Shown one piece after another: positions 60,296 through 61,621 of a stretch of DNA of 61,621 nt (positions within the stretch are counted from its first letter, which is position 1; each line of letters starts with the position of its first letter). The stretch comes from Oligoflexia bacterium. GTDB taxonomy: Bacteria > Bdellovibrionota > UBA1018. The translations under genes were made by a program, and so were the position numbers. Where the stretch lies: assembly GCA_014378465.1 (NCBI GenBank), contig JACMNQ010000014.1:1-61621 (forward strand), read 5' to 3'. Under the pieces are notes generated by a model. The model did no database searches. It saw only the letters and a program-made list of their open reading frames with translations, and was not told the DNA's origin.

Positions 60296-61323
60296 AACGT
60301 TTTCTCGCGCTGGTTTCCGTTCGAAGCAAGGAATTCTACCGGGACCGTGGAACCCTGGTGTGGACCTTCGTGTTTCCTCTCATCGTACTGCTGGGCTTTG
60401 CCTACGGATACTCGGGTCGTGATGAGCCCGTGCTGAGGGTGGGAGTGTATCCATCTCAAACCGCAAGGCTCCAGCCCCTTCATGACTTTTTTGCGATCCC
60501 TCAGATTCAATTCGTGAATTATGATGACGAGAAGGCCGCTTTGAAGCGGGTGGAACGGCATCAACTCGATCTGCTTCTCAAGTCGGATGAAACGGGCACA
60601 GTCCCTTCAAAGGTCATCTACTGGATCAATCCGCAATCCTCAAAAGCCTCGCTGGCCGAAAGACTCCTCAAGAGCGGTGCGCCTGCGACCCTTCAGTTCG
60701 AGAAGCAGGAGCTGACCGGAAAGAAGCTTCGGTACGCGGACTGGCTCGTGCCCGGACTGCTCAGCATGAATCTCATGTTCAGCTGCCTTTTTGGAGTGGG
60801 TTACGTCATCGTCCGCTACCGCAAGAATGGCGTTCTGAAGCGGATGCGAGCCACGCCCCTTTCCGCCTTTGAATTTCTGGCCGCTCAGGTGGTTTCCCGC
60901 ATGCTCCTGCTTCTGATCACCACTTCACTCACTCTGGGTGGGGCAGTGCTGCTCATCGGCTTTCCGATCCAGGGGTCCGTTCTGGACCTCATGATCTTCG
61001 TGTCCGTGGGATCGACTGCCCTCATTTCGCTGGGCCTGCTCGTTGCGGCCCGCATTTCGAGTGAAGAGGTGGCGGACGGCGTCCTGAACGTCATGACCTG
61101 GCCCATGATCTTTCTATCCGGAATCTGGTTTTCTCTGGATGGAGCCAGTCCCTGGGTCCTCAGAATCTCTCAAGCTCTGCCCTTGACCCACATCGTGGAC
61201 GGAGTTCGGGCGATCCTGATTGACGGCGCGAAGTTGAGTTCCCTGCTTCCGCAGATGATCGCTTTGAGCGTCGCCTCCATCGTTCTTCTCACGATCGGCT
61301 CCCTGATCTTCAAATGGCGCTGA
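60292..61323 (+). CDS. ABC-2 type transporter permease
   Basis: 343 residues. One N-terminal membrane helix (VWTFVFPLIVLLGFAYGYSG) is followed by a periplasmic domain (about 55-150) and five or so C-terminal helices with the ABC-2 pattern: LMFSCLFGVGYVIVRYRKNG, then MRATPLSAFEFLAAQVVSRM, then MTWPMIFLSGIWFSLDGAS and a final hydrophobic helix. The start overlaps the ATPase stop. Together they form a homodimer-type exporter for lipids, drugs or polysaccharides; substrate is not indicated. Confidence 0.9.
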   Translation: MKRFLALVSVRSKEFYRDRGTLVWTFVFPLIVLLGFAYGYSGRDEPVLRVGVYPSQTARLQPLHDFFAIPQIQFVNYDDEKAALKRVERHQLDLLLKSDETGTVPSKVIYWINPQSSKASLAERLLKSGAPATLQFEKQELTGKKLRYADWLVPGLLSMNLMFSCLFGVGYVIVRYRKNGVLKRMRATPLSAFEFLAAQVVSRMLLLLITTSLTLGGAVLLIGFPIQGSVLDLMIFVSVGSTALISLGLLVAARISSEEVADGVLNVMTWPMIFLSGIWFSLDGASPWVLRISQALPLTHIVDGVRAILIDGAKLSSLLPQMIALSVASIVLLTIGSLIFKWR

Positions 61324-61476
61324 AACCCGCTCGACCGCCGAGTCTCCGCTGCCCCGTGCTGGTAAAAAGCCAAGAATCAATGGAAAGGTCGGCCTCGAAA
61401 TTCTCGACGGAGATTGATACGTTTCCATCGATATGGGCAGCATGCTTCATGCCCAAACTCCGCTTGCCCATGAAAT

Positions 61477-61516
61477 GAAGATGCCCTGCTTCAGGGGGCT
61501 GAAGCAGGGCATCTTC
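61477..61516 (-). terminator. perfect 18-bp hairpin terminator
   Basis: Arms GAAGATGCCCTGCTTCAG (61477-61494) and CTGAAGCAGGGCATCTTC (61499-61516) pair perfectly around a 4-base GGGG loop (CCCC on the minus strand). It lies 29 bp after the stop of the minus-strand gene running off the right edge and so should end its transcript; an ATTTC flank follows rather than a long T-run. Confidence 0.65.
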
Positions 61517-61545
61517 GATGAAACCGACTGCGTTGCAGATGACGC

Positions 61546-61621
61546 TTATTTGGCTGATGCGGCACGCTTTGCCTTGCGAGCAGCATGTCTTTCCTTGCGC
61601 GCTTCTTTGCGGTCTTCATGG
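61546..61621 (-). CDS. C-terminal end of a basic Lys/Arg/Ala-rich protein (partial)
   Basis: The last 24 or so codons of a minus-strand gene are visible before TAA (plus 61546-61548). They read as highly basic and helical (HEDRKEARKERHAARKAKRA, then ASAK), like a histone-H1-like or ribosome-associated tail. The 5' part lies outside the window, so no family can be assigned. The strong hairpin at 61477-61516 follows it. Confidence 0.5.
   Translation of the reverse strand, partial: HEDRKEARKERHAARKAKRAASAK

Noticed and set aside
1..61621. tRNA, rRNA, CRISPR arrays, riboswitches, insertion sequences or prophage genes.
   Set aside because: I looked for tRNA-like arms, regular spaced repeats, transposase motifs and phage structural genes and found none that could be supported.

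Overview
The window looks like chromosomal DNA of a free-living Gram-negative bacterium. It encodes several outer-membrane and secreted proteins, lipoproteins with clear lipoboxes, a TolC-type channel, a Wzx/Wzy/Wzz-style polysaccharide locus and many stand-alone receiver-domain proteins. The mixture (DUF6662 and LA_2272-type surface proteins, a matrixin lipoprotein, kinase-poor receiver proteins) suggests Bdellovibrionota/Oligoflexia or a nearby deltaproteobacterial-type lineage. This is inference without any search. No rRNA, tRNA, CRISPR array, insertion sequence or prophage was recognised.

Layout. 1-6.5 kb: 3' end of a thiopurine methyltransferase, a receiver-PAS protein, a DUF6662 outer-membrane protein behind a convincing Fur box, and a MoxR-DUF58-transglutaminase operon. 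6.4-14.7 kb: a SWIM/SNF2 helicase, a three-gene exported operon (redoxin, YtkA-like lipoprotein, outer-membrane protein), a matrixin-type zinc protease lipoprotein and a DAACS symporter. 14.9-20.2 kb: a signalling block of five receiver-like proteins with no histidine kinase: degenerate REC, a REC paralogue broken by an in-frame TGA, an OmpR-type regulator, REC-Hpt and REC-TPR. 20.2-36.3 kb: an exopolysaccharide/O-antigen locus, more A+T-rich by eye than its flanks, with a TIM-barrel-like glycosidase candidate, three GT4 glycosyltransferases, Wzy, Wzx, a PglF-type dehydratase, a single-chain PglC-PglE fusion, a Wzz-like protein, a TolC-type protein, a PglD/NeuD acetyltransferase and one large protein I do not recognise. 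An intact paralogue of the broken receiver lies just beyond it at 36.4 kb.

37-50 kb: housekeeping and accessory genes: an LA_2272 repeat protein, WbqC, GNAT, methionine aminopeptidase, a methyltransferase, small secreted proteins, a PBP4-type peptidase with an altered SxN motif, an MFS transporter, an M28 peptidase and GmhB. 50-61.6 kb: trehalase lipoprotein, a J-domain protein, a RapA-type helicase, a large repeat/beta-helix lipoprotein, an ABC-2 exporter pair, and the C-terminal end of a basic protein running off the right edge.

How the genes fit together. The dehydratase, aminotransferase, acetyltransferase and phosphoglycosyltransferase activities in the polysaccharide locus are the set needed to make UDP-N,N'-diacetylbacillosamine (or an isomer) and load it on undecaprenyl phosphate. 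Wzx, Wzy and the Wzz-like protein would then flip, polymerise and set chain length, and the TolC-type protein could provide an outer-membrane exit. The adjacent kinase-less receiver block may regulate this locus. Two gene remnants (AI-2E permease tail, histidine-kinase tail) and one nonsense-disrupted receiver gene indicate recent decay. Many convergent gene pairs overlap at their 3' ends.
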